Shown here one piece after another: positions 7,361 to 15,384 of a stretch of 44,469 nucleotides of DNA. Each line of letters begins with the position of its first letter. Position 1 is the first letter of the stretch. Both the position numbers and the translations under genes were made by a program. The stretch comes from a bacterium CG_4_9_14_3_um_filter_65_15 (GTDB taxonomy: Bacteria; Krumholzibacteriota; Krumholzibacteriia; LZORAL124-64-63). The notes under the pieces are model-generated. The model saw nothing but the letters and a program-made list of their open reading frames with translations, ran no database searches and was not told the DNA's origin. Where the stretch lies: NCBI GenBank assembly GCA_002790835.1, contig PFVX01000092.1:1-44469 (forward strand), given 5' to 3'.

Positions 7361-8773
7361 TTGTCCATCACTTTCGTATCAACGCTCGTCGCCTCGCTGA
7401 TCACGCTGGGACTCGTGGTCATCGTCCACGAGCTGGGACATTTCCTGTTCTGCAAACTCTTCGGAGTTTACGTGAAGACCTTTTCCATCGGCATTGGGCC
7501 CAAGGTGATCCGCCAGCAATGGGGGGAGACGGAGTACGTCCTGTCGGCGATCCCCTTCGGCGGTTACGTGAAAATGGCCGGCGAGGGCATGATGGAAGAG
7601 ATCCAGGACACCGGAACCTGGGACCAGCGCAAGTACCCCCTGGGCACCGAGGAGGGCAACGCCGAGGCCGCGGACATGGACGAGGGTATTCCCCATGATC
7701 GCCAGTTCCATGCCAAGCCGCCCTGGCAGCGTATGCTGGTCTTCATCGCCGGCCCGCTTTTCAACGTGATCCTGGCCTTCGTCCTGTACGCCGGTCTGAT
7801 CATGTCCGATGGACTCCTGACGATTCCGTTCACCCGGGTGGGCGATGTCGTCGCCTCGGGCCCGGCGACCGAGGCCGGCATGCAGGTCGGTGACGTCATT
7901 CAAACGGTTGCCGGACGGGAAGTTTCCGACTGGGGGGAAATCGAGGACCTGCTCTTGCCTCCCGAGCTGCGGGAGGGACGCTCGGCTCCGGCGGTTCCCC
8001 TGCTGGTGCAGCGCGATGGCGAGGTCCTGGACCTGACCCTGCAACCGACCTTCGTGGATTCCACGGGTTCCTGGACCCTCGGCATGGGGCCCTGGAATAC
8101 CACCGTGGGACTGGTGCAGAAGGGGGGGCCGGCCGCCCGCCTGGGTCTGCGCGAAGGGGACGTGATCCTGAGCGTGGACGGGCAGGACGTTTCCTCGTTC
8201 AGCCAGATCGCCAAGCTGATCCACGCGAGGGCCGGGAAGGCCGTGGAGATCGTCTGGACTCGGGACGGCCAGACCATGCAGGGACTCGTGACGCCCCAGT
8301 TGAAGGAGATCACGCCGGGACAGGAATCCGGGCGGGTCTTCATGGAGCCGTTCTATGGACACGATCACGTGAGCACGGGGCGTGCCCTGGCGCTGGGCTG
8401 GCAACGCACGGTGATCACCATCCAGGTTACCGTCGAGACCCTGGGTGACTTCGTGGGGCGCAAGCTGGGACTCGATTCGGTGGGCGGGCCCCTGCGGATC
8501 GGCCAGGCCGCAGGCGAGATGCTGCGCTGGAGCTTCGGCCACCTGATGCAGTTCGTGGCCTTCTTTTCCATCAACCTCTTTTTGCTGAACCTGCTGCCGG
8601 TGCCCGTACTGGACGGGGGGCACGTGCTTTTCCTGTTGCTGGAGGTGGCGCGTGGCGGCAGACCGGTATCCGAACGCGTGCAGGCCATCGCCACCCAGAT
8701 GGGACTGATCTTCCTGCTCTTGTTCATGACCTTCGTGATGGTGCTGGACGTCTGGAAGGTAACCGGGCACTAG
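7361..8773 (+). CDS. rseP: RseP-family site-2 intramembrane zinc protease
   Basis: RseP-type proteases cut transmembrane segments, classically anti-sigma factors in envelope stress, and clear leftover signal peptides. The 470-residue protein has HELGH at 23-27 in its first membrane helix, two PDZ-like regions (around 150-240 and 250-340, including GPATEAGMQVGDVI and GPAARLGLREGDVI), and the C-terminal NLLPVPVLDGGH with zinc-ligand Asp418. TTG 7361, with AAGGAG at 7350-7355, gives the right N-terminus; in-frame starts further upstream lie inside dxr. It follows dxr by 16 bases, the conserved dxr-rseP-bamA order. No rseA or sigma-E gene is in the window. Confidence 0.95.
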   Translation: MSITFVSTLVASLITLGLVVIVHELGHFLFCKLFGVYVKTFSIGIGPKVIRQQWGETEYVLSAIPFGGYVKMAGEGMMEEIQDTGTWDQRKYPLGTEEGNAEAADMDEGIPHDRQFHAKPPWQRMLVFIAGPLFNVILAFVLYAGLIMSDGLLTIPFTRVGDVVASGPATEAGMQVGDVIQTVAGREVSDWGEIEDLLLPPELREGRSAPAVPLLVQRDGEVLDLTLQPTFVDSTGSWTLGMGPWNTTVGLVQKGGPAARLGLREGDVILSVDGQDVSSFSQIAKLIHARAGKAVEIVWTRDGQTMQGLVTPQLKEITPGQESGRVFMEPFYGHDHVSTGRALALGWQRTVITIQVTVETLGDFVGRKLGLDSVGGPLRIGQAAGEMLRWSFGHLMQFVAFFSINLFLLNLLPVPVLDGGHVLFLLLEVARGGRPVSERVQAIATQMGLIFLLLFMTFVMVLDVWKVTGH

Positions 8774-8778
8774 GAGGG

Positions 8779-9240
8779 TCAGTATCCCGACTGGGACTCG
8801 GGCCGGATTTCCGGCAAGGTGGTCGGGAGGGGGGCCTGTAGCCGGTCGGGGCGGGGAGCTTTGACCAGGGAGTCCTGTTCCGCGGTCAGCAGGCGTTGCA
8901 GCAGTTCGTTGACCTGGCGGGCGCGCACCGGGTCGGTGGTCATCCCGGCCAGGGTCCTTTCCAGCGAGCTGTCGCCCCAGGCTGCAGCCAGGGAATCGAG
9001 CAGGGCGTCTCCGGTCGTGCGGTCGACCAGGGTGACGGCCTTGGCCCGTTCGAGAGTGACGATGCGGGTGACGTAGGTGAGTTCGCCCGGGGTCAACTGG
9101 TCGACCCGCAGGTCCTGCTCCTTGCCGCCGCAGCCTGCGCTCAGCAGGAGCATGGCCGCAACCAGGATCAGCGGTGTCTTGGCTGAGTTTCCACCCTGGG
9201 TTAGAATGCGGAATCCCGCGTGGTTGTCGGGGGAAATCAA
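8779..9240 (-). CDS. Putative lipoprotein, unknown function
   Basis: I do not recognise the family. TTG at 9240 has an excellent AGGAGG five bases upstream and gives about 153 residues. A hydrophobic stretch (PLILVAAMLLL) leads to the lipobox SAGC with Cys37, followed by Gly-Gly-Lys, consistent with outer-membrane sorting. The mature part is hydrophilic and helical, rich in Leu, Arg, Asp and Thr, with a Pro-rich C-terminus. It lies on the reverse strand between rseP and the Omp85 gene, where an outer-membrane assembly accessory could sit, but there is no direct evidence for that role. A signal with Ser at position -3 is tolerated but not ideal. Confidence 0.72.
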   Translation of the reverse strand: MISPDNHAGFRILTQGGNSAKTPLILVAAMLLLSAGCGGKEQDLRVDQLTPGELTYVTRIVTLERAKAVTLVDRTTGDALLDSLAAAWGDSSLERTLAGMTTDPVRARQVNELLQRLLTAEQDSLVKAPRPDRLQAPLPTTLPEIRPESQSGY

Positions 9241-9349
9241 GTCGGCCTCCTGTCCTGGGCGGGTGTCCGTTTCTGTCAGGTTGTGATACACCGCCCCGCG
9301 GTTTTTCGCCAGGGTTTTCCGGCCATACCGGGGGCAAAGGAAGGTCCGA

Positions 9350-11458
9350 GTGCTGGGCGGGATGGACAGGTGGAAAGGTCGACGGCGCAGCGGCACCCTT
9401 CCGATGGCGGGGATTGCCGTGGCGGTGCTGTGCCTGCTGGCCATGGTACGCCCCGCCGGCGCCGACGATGAATTGGAATACGGTCTGCAGACCCACCGCT
9501 TGGCCCGCATCGAGATCACCGGCAATACGACGTTTCCCTCCAGCCTGCTCAAGAGTCTGCTGCGGATTCAGGAGAGTTCCTGGAAACGCCCGTTGCACGT
9601 GGCCAAGTACCGGCCCCACATGCTCGTTACCCAGGTCCGGATCCTGACGAATTTCTACCGCAACCAGGGATTCCATCAGGCCGCCGTTTCCCTCGACTCC
9701 ATCGTCAACGTTCCCGACCAGGGAGACGTGATCCGGTTCTCCATCCTCGAGGGCACCCGGACTGTCATCGGGAAGGTGCACTTCGAGGGGAACGCCCCGC
9801 TCACCCGCGAGGAACTGCGCACGGCCATCCGCTACAAGGCAGGTCTACCCGCCCCGGTCGATCTCAACGCACTGGGCGGGGACATCTTCGCCATTGCCGA
9901 CCTCTATCGCGATCGTGCCTACCTGAGGGTCAAGGTCAGCCCGTCTTGGGAAATCGAGCCCAACCCCGATGGGATGGGGTACACGGCGGATCTGACCTAT
10001 CGGGTCACACCCGGGCGCAAGTACCGCATCGGGAAGGTGACCCTCGCCGGCAACAGCATCACCACCGACCATCTGGTACGCCGGGAACTGGTCTTCGCCG
10101 AGGGTGATCCCCTCTACTGGCGGAACATCGAGGACTCGCGTCGCAACCTGCTGGGGACGTCCTTGTTCCGGGACATCTCCATCTCCCCGGGGTCCGTCGA
10201 TACCCTCGCCGGGGTGGCGGACCTTGAGGTGCACGTCCTCGAGCGCAAGCCGGCCTTCTACGAGTTCGGCGTGGGGGTGGGCAGCCGGGAACGCATTCGC
10301 CTGCTGGCCTCATGGGGACACTACAACCTGTGGGGCACGGGCCGCCGCATGCAGGTGCGTGCCCGCGGCAGCTGGAACCTCGAGGACGTGGTGGGCAACG
10401 CCATGACCTTCGACCAGGGGCAGGTGAACTATCGTTTGGACTTCGATTACGTGAATCCCCGCCTGCGGGACAGCCGCTACAGCCTCGATTTCAACGTCTT
10501 CACCAGGCGCGACACCCGCGGCGAATCGGGGTTGAACCTGCTGAGCTACGGCTTCAACCTGGGCTCGACCTGGAAAGCCAGCCGGCGGGTCACCAACAAC
10601 GTCTATCTCGGCCTGAAGATCACCGACCCCACGGTGCATCCCTACGCGCCCCAGGATCTCAAGGACCGGTTCAACGAGATCGGCGCCGCCCATACCGAAG
10701 TCCGATCCCTGAACTGGGGCGTCTACATCGATCACCGGAACGACCTGTTTCACCCGTCTACGGGCTTGTATGCCACCGGGACGTTTCTCGTCGCGGGTGG
10801 CCCCCTGGGGGGCGACTTCAGCTTCGTCAAGGGCAGCGCGAGTTGGCACAACTACTTTCCCACGCCTCTGGGCGGCGTGCTGGCCGTGCGGGGCATGGTG
10901 GGCGCGGCCACGCCCTACAGCAGTTCCCGTTCGCAGGGGCCCGACGGCGTTCCCTACGACGACCGTTTCTTCGCCGGAGGCGCGACGACCGTGCGGGGTT
11001 ACGACCACAACCGGCTGGGACCCCAGGTCTCGAACCAGGATGAACTGGACCTGCTGAATTACACCTCCGACATCCTGTTGCCGGACAACCCCGCCCGCGG
11101 CGGAAACTACCTGATGCTGACCAATGCGGAGTGGCGTTTTCCCTTGCCGGTGCTGAGGCGATGGAAGTTGTCGGGCGTCCTGTTTTTCGACGGCGGGAAC
11201 GTCTGGTCCAAACTGTCGGATCTGCGCTGGCGCGCTTTTCGTCTGAACTCCGACCCGGGCGATCCCACCGATCTGGGCACGACCAAGGTCTGGGATTACC
11301 GGTACAGCTGGGGGACCGGGGTGCGCCTGGATACTCCCTTCGGCCCCGTGCGGGTGGACATGGGAATCCCCCTCAAGCGCGCGCGATATCTGAGTGAGAC
11401 CCAGGACGACAAGGATCCTGACCGGGTATGGCATTTTTCCCTGGGGTATCCGTTCTGA
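9350..11458 (+). CDS. Omp85-family outer-membrane assembly protein (BamA/TamA type)
   Basis: Omp85 proteins insert beta-barrels or partner with TamB in the outer membrane. The 702-residue protein has a signal peptide (cleavage near 39), three POTRA-like domains (about 51-135, 136-222, 223-302), and a barrel of roughly 400 residues containing the VRGY motif of loop L6 (TTVRGYDHNRLGP). It ends in Phe (FSLGYPF), the outer-membrane beta-signal. Position after rseP is that of bamA, but three POTRAs and the tamB-like gene immediately downstream are TamA features. GTG 9350 has AAAGGAAGG upstream; ATG 9362 is possible. Its stop overlaps the next start (TGATG). Confidence 0.9.
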   Translation: MLGGMDRWKGRRRSGTLPMAGIAVAVLCLLAMVRPAGADDELEYGLQTHRLARIEITGNTTFPSSLLKSLLRIQESSWKRPLHVAKYRPHMLVTQVRILTNFYRNQGFHQAAVSLDSIVNVPDQGDVIRFSILEGTRTVIGKVHFEGNAPLTREELRTAIRYKAGLPAPVDLNALGGDIFAIADLYRDRAYLRVKVSPSWEIEPNPDGMGYTADLTYRVTPGRKYRIGKVTLAGNSITTDHLVRRELVFAEGDPLYWRNIEDSRRNLLGTSLFRDISISPGSVDTLAGVADLEVHVLERKPAFYEFGVGVGSRERIRLLASWGHYNLWGTGRRMQVRARGSWNLEDVVGNAMTFDQGQVNYRLDFDYVNPRLRDSRYSLDFNVFTRRDTRGESGLNLLSYGFNLGSTWKASRRVTNNVYLGLKITDPTVHPYAPQDLKDRFNEIGAAHTEVRSLNWGVYIDHRNDLFHPSTGLYATGTFLVAGGPLGGDFSFVKGSASWHNYFPTPLGGVLAVRGMVGAATPYSSSRSQGPDGVPYDDRFFAGGATTVRGYDHNRLGPQVSNQDELDLLNYTSDILLPDNPARGGNYLMLTNAEWRFPLPVLRRWKLSGVLFFDGGNVWSKLSDLRWRAFRLNSDPGDPTDLGTTKVWDYRYSWGTGVRLDTPFGPVRVDMGIPLKRARYLSETQDDKDPDRVWHFSLGYPF

Positions 11459-14400
11459 TGCGACGTCCCCGCCCATTGCATCTTTCGCTGCTGGTGGCCT
11501 GGTTGGCCATCATCGGGGTCTTGTGGTGGCTGGGCAGCCACCCCGCCCTCTTCATGCCCTATTTCTCCGGACTCGTCAGCCGCAACCTGCTGCACATGGA
11601 TTCGGGGGGGCTGGAAGTCCGCGACGCCCGGATCCGCCTCTTCGATGGCGTCGATCTGTACGGGGTCTCCCTGACCATGCCCGGTCTCCGCGGAGCGCTG
11701 ACCCTCGCGACCGCCGATACCGTGGAGGTCGATTTCGCCCTGGGCGAGGTCGTGGGGCGCGCCATCCGCTTGAAGCGGGTGACGGTGGCCAACCCCCGCA
11801 TTTTCGCCCGCTCGGCCGCGCCGGACGAGGCGGAAGCCGCCGGCCGCGGCGAGGACCCCAAATTTCCCCTGATCGTGGTGGACCAGTTGGACATCAGCGG
11901 AGCCGGGCTGACGGTCACCGGCCCGCAAGGGCGCCTGCAGGAGCGGATCATCGATCTGGACTGGCGCGGGAGCCTGGATTCCCGTGACGGGTTGTCCCTG
12001 CTCATCCACCGTTGCGGATTCCAGTGGCCGACCCACACCACGGAGATCCAGGATCTGCGCGGGCGGCTCACGGTGACCAAGGTGGGCATCGCCACCGATC
12101 GCCTGTGGGGTCGCTTCAACGACCACGAAGTCGACATCAGCGGCAGCCGCAGCTGGAGTGACAGCCTGGATCTGGCGGTCTCGGTGAAGGGGGCGAGCAT
12201 CAGCGAGATCGAGGCGCTGATCGACCAGAACATCGGCTTCAAGGCCCGTGGGGACCTGGAGGCCACCTTGCGCACCCGTGGCGACACCTTGGTCTATTCG
12301 GGCGTGTTCGACGGTGAACTCGAGGGGTACACCATGGAGGGGCTGCGTGGTCGGGCCCTGATCCTGCCCGACAGCGTCCACGTCCGGGACATGACCGGCC
12401 TGATCAACGGGGCCTCCTTCTCCGGCGGCGGGGATTTCGATATCCGGGATCCCAACGCCGTGAGGTATGTGCTGGCCGGAGACGTCGCCGCCGCGGACCT
12501 GGCAAAGGGCCTGGTGCCCGGCACCGACGACCTGCCACAGACCGGTGGTCACGGGACTTTGCGCATCGAACATTCGGATCACCCCATGTGGACGCGGGTG
12601 ACCGGATTGATGCGCGACGGATTCATCGACATCCTGCCCTTCGATATCTGCAAGCTGGACGTGGAGGCCACGCCGGACTCGGTCACCTTCAACGCGGTCA
12701 CCCTGAACCGGGGCCGGCTGCAGATCGACCTGAGTGGTCATACCGATTCCCTGGAGGTCTTCCGGGGCGAGGTGACGGCCGCGTCCAACGATCTGGGCAC
12801 CCTGCCGGCCAGCCTGGGCTGGCCGGACCTTCGGGGAATGGGCGGGGCGAGCGGTCGGCTGGCCGGCCCCGTGGATGCCCTGACCTTCACGGGCCGGGTC
12901 GCCGGCAGAGATCTGGGTGTCGGGGATCTCGTCGCCGGGTCCCTGGACTCCCGCGTGGTCATTTCCCATGTCCTGGACGCTCCCGGCGTGCGGGGCACCA
13001 TGACCGGGAGCGATCTGGTCGTCGGCGGCGTCCCGCTGGGTGCTTTCAGCGGGGCCGGTTGGGTGGACTCCCTCGGCAACGCCACCATGGATTCCTTCAC
13101 CACCGCCCTGGGGGATACCCTGACCCGCCTGGTCTTCGCCACCGAGGTATCCGGTGCCCTGCGCCGCTTCGTGGTCTCCTCGTTCCGCGTGGATCTCGAG
13201 GGCACGGCGTGGTCCCTGCCGCGGGGCGCCCATTTCAACCTGGGCCCGTCGTTCTTCGACCTGCAACAGGCATCCCTGGTCTCGCCCCACGGTTCCCTGT
13301 TGGTGCAGGGCCACGCCGAGGGGGATTCCCTGCTGGCCGCAGACCTGCAGCTGGAGAACTTCGACCTGTCCCTGCTCAATCCCTTCGTCCATTCGCCCCA
13401 ACCGCTGTCGGGGCGGGTCACCGCCGCGGTGACGGCCTCCGGCACGCCACGCGAGCCGGAGGTGGATGTGGATGGGACACTCGTGCAAGCGCCGTTCGCG
13501 CTGGCGCGGGTGGATTCGCTCCACGTGATCGGCGGTTTCAGCGCCGGGGTCGTGGACGTCGAGCACCTGGATCTGCTCACGAATTATGGGCAGTTCACGG
13601 CCAACGGGACCGTGGCCCATCCCGGCGCCGGCCTGCGCGACTTCTGGTCCGCCGCCGAACTCGATCTGGACGTGGCGATACCCGACGGGGACTGGGCCTT
13701 CCTGGAACAATTCCAGCTGCCGGCCCTGGATCGTCTGGCCGGCCGCTTCGCCGGGAATCTCCACGTGGGTGGACGCACGGACGATCCCCTGTGTCGGGGG
13801 ACCCTGAGCAGCGCCCCGTTCAACGTCCACTGGCTGCACCTGGACCGGTTGACCGGCGACGTGTGGGTGGACCGACAGACCCTGGTTCTGGGCAACCTGC
13901 AGGGTAACCAGGACCGGTTGACCATGACCGGGCGCATCGAGGTTCCTTTGCAGCTGGATTTCCTGAGTGAGCCGGTGTCGCCGCTGGATGGCCCGTTCCT
14001 CATGCGCCTGTCCATCCCCGAGGGCAGCGATCTGGAGCCCCTGGCGCGGGCGACCAACGCCTTTGCCACGTGCAGCGGCCGCGGCGAGGGCCAGGTCACG
14101 GTGGCCGGAACCCTGGAACACCCCCAGTACGCCGGGTCGATCGCGATTCGCGATGCGGATTTCGTGCTGCGCGATCTGGAAGAGGTCTACCACGAGGTCG
14201 AGTGCTCGGGAAATTTTTCGGCCAACACCCTGCGGATCGAGGAGATCCGGGGCAACGAAGGGTTGCGGGGCAAGTTCACGGGCGACGGCACGGTGCTCTT
14301 CAACGGCCTGATGCTCGAATCGTTCGTCCTGCGTCTGAACCTCGACCGTTTCCTGGTGGCGTCCATCCCCGAACTGGCGGTGGTCGTCAGCGGAGAGGGC

Positions 14401-15321
14401 GGGCGCATGGTGGGAGTGAAGGTGGGGCCGGACAGCCTGCTGGTGCCCCGTTTCGAGGGCGAGCTGCAGGTGGACAAGGCGCAGTACAGCGGGGATTTCA
14501 GCGAGAAGCAGGGGGCGGTCGATCCCATGGAGGCGACCGTGGCCCCCGATTGGCTGGCCAACCTGCGTCTGCACGCCGAGCCGCGGGTGGCCCACATCCT
14601 CAACCGGGACATGGAGCTGGATATGGGCGGCGACCTCGACCTGATCCGGGACGAGGCCGGGCTGAACCTGCGCGGGGCCCTGGACATCAACAAGGGCCGA
14701 CTCATCGTCTTCAACAACAGCTTCGAGGTGTTGCGGGGGCGCCTGGACTTCAGCCGGGAACTGGGTTTCGATCCGCGGGTGGATATCGAGGCCCAGGCCA
14801 CGTACCGGCTGCGCAGCAAGTACTCGAGCAACAGCGTGGTCGAACACATCGGCGTGCAGATCACCGGTTCGCTGTTCCAGCCGCAGATCGCCTTCAGCTC
14901 GGAGCGGGGCTATTCCCGCGAGGCCATCCAGCGCATGCTGCTGGGGCTGCAGCCCGAGGCCACGCCCGAAGGCGACCGCGGGCGTCTGGCGAATTCCTCC
15001 ATCACCGCGGGATTCAACCTCCTGGAACGGGAGATCGCGCAGGAGCTGAACGTGTTCGACACCTTCGAGATCGACCAGATCCAGCGCGAGCGCGAGACCG
15101 GCGGCACCGGGCTGGACCCGCTGATCGGCGTGGGCAAGTACATCGGTTCGGATCTGTACCTGAAGTACGCCCAGGGGGTGCGCCAGAACGACCGGGACGT
15201 GCTGGTGGAATACCAGATCAACAATCACTTCCTGCTGCAGTCGGAGATCCGGCGGCGCATCGACGAGAACCAGGGTGAGCCCACCTACAACCTGGACCTC
15301 AAGTACCGCTTCGAGTATTGA
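11458..15321 (+). CDS. tamB: TamB-like translocation/assembly protein
   Basis: TamB/AsmA-like proteins span the periplasm as long beta-groove proteins, anchored in the inner membrane and touching an Omp85 protein; proposed roles are barrel assembly and phospholipid transport. The 1287-residue product has an N-terminal membrane anchor (about residues 8-27 after RRPRP), a long repetitive beta-rich body with alternating Gly/Asp/Leu, and a C-terminal part (about 950-1287) resembling the TamB/DUF490 domain (GRLIVFNNSFEVLRGRLDF, then EIRRRIDENQGEPTYNLDLKYRFEY). ATG 11458 overlaps the Omp85 stop. ATG 11428 is in frame but inside the upstream gene. Confidence 0.88.
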   Translation: MRRPRPLHLSLLVAWLAIIGVLWWLGSHPALFMPYFSGLVSRNLLHMDSGGLEVRDARIRLFDGVDLYGVSLTMPGLRGALTLATADTVEVDFALGEVVGRAIRLKRVTVANPRIFARSAAPDEAEAAGRGEDPKFPLIVVDQLDISGAGLTVTGPQGRLQERIIDLDWRGSLDSRDGLSLLIHRCGFQWPTHTTEIQDLRGRLTVTKVGIATDRLWGRFNDHEVDISGSRSWSDSLDLAVSVKGASISEIEALIDQNIGFKARGDLEATLRTRGDTLVYSGVFDGELEGYTMEGLRGRALILPDSVHVRDMTGLINGASFSGGGDFDIRDPNAVRYVLAGDVAAADLAKGLVPGTDDLPQTGGHGTLRIEHSDHPMWTRVTGLMRDGFIDILPFDICKLDVEATPDSVTFNAVTLNRGRLQIDLSGHTDSLEVFRGEVTAASNDLGTLPASLGWPDLRGMGGASGRLAGPVDALTFTGRVAGRDLGVGDLVAGSLDSRVVISHVLDAPGVRGTMTGSDLVVGGVPLGAFSGAGWVDSLGNATMDSFTTALGDTLTRLVFATEVSGALRRFVVSSFRVDLEGTAWSLPRGAHFNLGPSFFDLQQASLVSPHGSLLVQGHAEGDSLLAADLQLENFDLSLLNPFVHSPQPLSGRVTAAVTASGTPREPEVDVDGTLVQAPFALARVDSLHVIGGFSAGVVDVEHLDLLTNYGQFTANGTVAHPGAGLRDFWSAAELDLDVAIPDGDWAFLEQFQLPALDRLAGRFAGNLHVGGRTDDPLCRGTLSSAPFNVHWLHLDRLTGDVWVDRQTLVLGNLQGNQDRLTMTGRIEVPLQLDFLSEPVSPLDGPFLMRLSIPEGSDLEPLARATNAFATCSGRGEGQVTVAGTLEHPQYAGSIAIRDADFVLRDLEEVYHEVECSGNFSANTLRIEEIRGNEGLRGKFTGDGTVLFNGLMLESFVLRLNLDRFLVASIPELAVVVSGEGGRMVGVKVGPDSLLVPRFEGELQVDKAQYSGDFSEKQGAVDPMEATVAPDWLANLRLHAEPRVAHILNRDMELDMGGDLDLIRDEAGLNLRGALDINKGRLIVFNNSFEVLRGRLDFSRELGFDPRVDIEAQATYRLRSKYSSNSVVEHIGVQITGSLFQPQIAFSSERGYSREAIQRMLLGLQPEATPEGDRGRLANSSITAGFNLLEREIAQELNVFDTFEIDQIQRERETGGTGLDPLIGVGKYIGSDLYLKYAQGVRQNDRDVLVEYQINNHFLLQSEIRRRIDENQGEPTYNLDLKYRFEY

Positions 15322-15384
15322 CCGCCTCGCACGACCGTGGCATGGTCCCGCACCGATGTGCACTCAACCCACACGGGAGAAGCC

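Noticed and set aside
7379-9781. 800-codon reverse-strand open frame opposite rseP and into the Omp85 gene
   Set aside because: It crosses the lipoprotein and a promoter gap in a different frame and shows no family pattern.
11296-15363. 1355-codon reverse-strand open frame opposite tamB
   Set aside because: It is the antisense shadow of a GC-rich gene: Gln/His/Arg-rich with no domain, while the forward frame has anchor, TamB domain and proper start.
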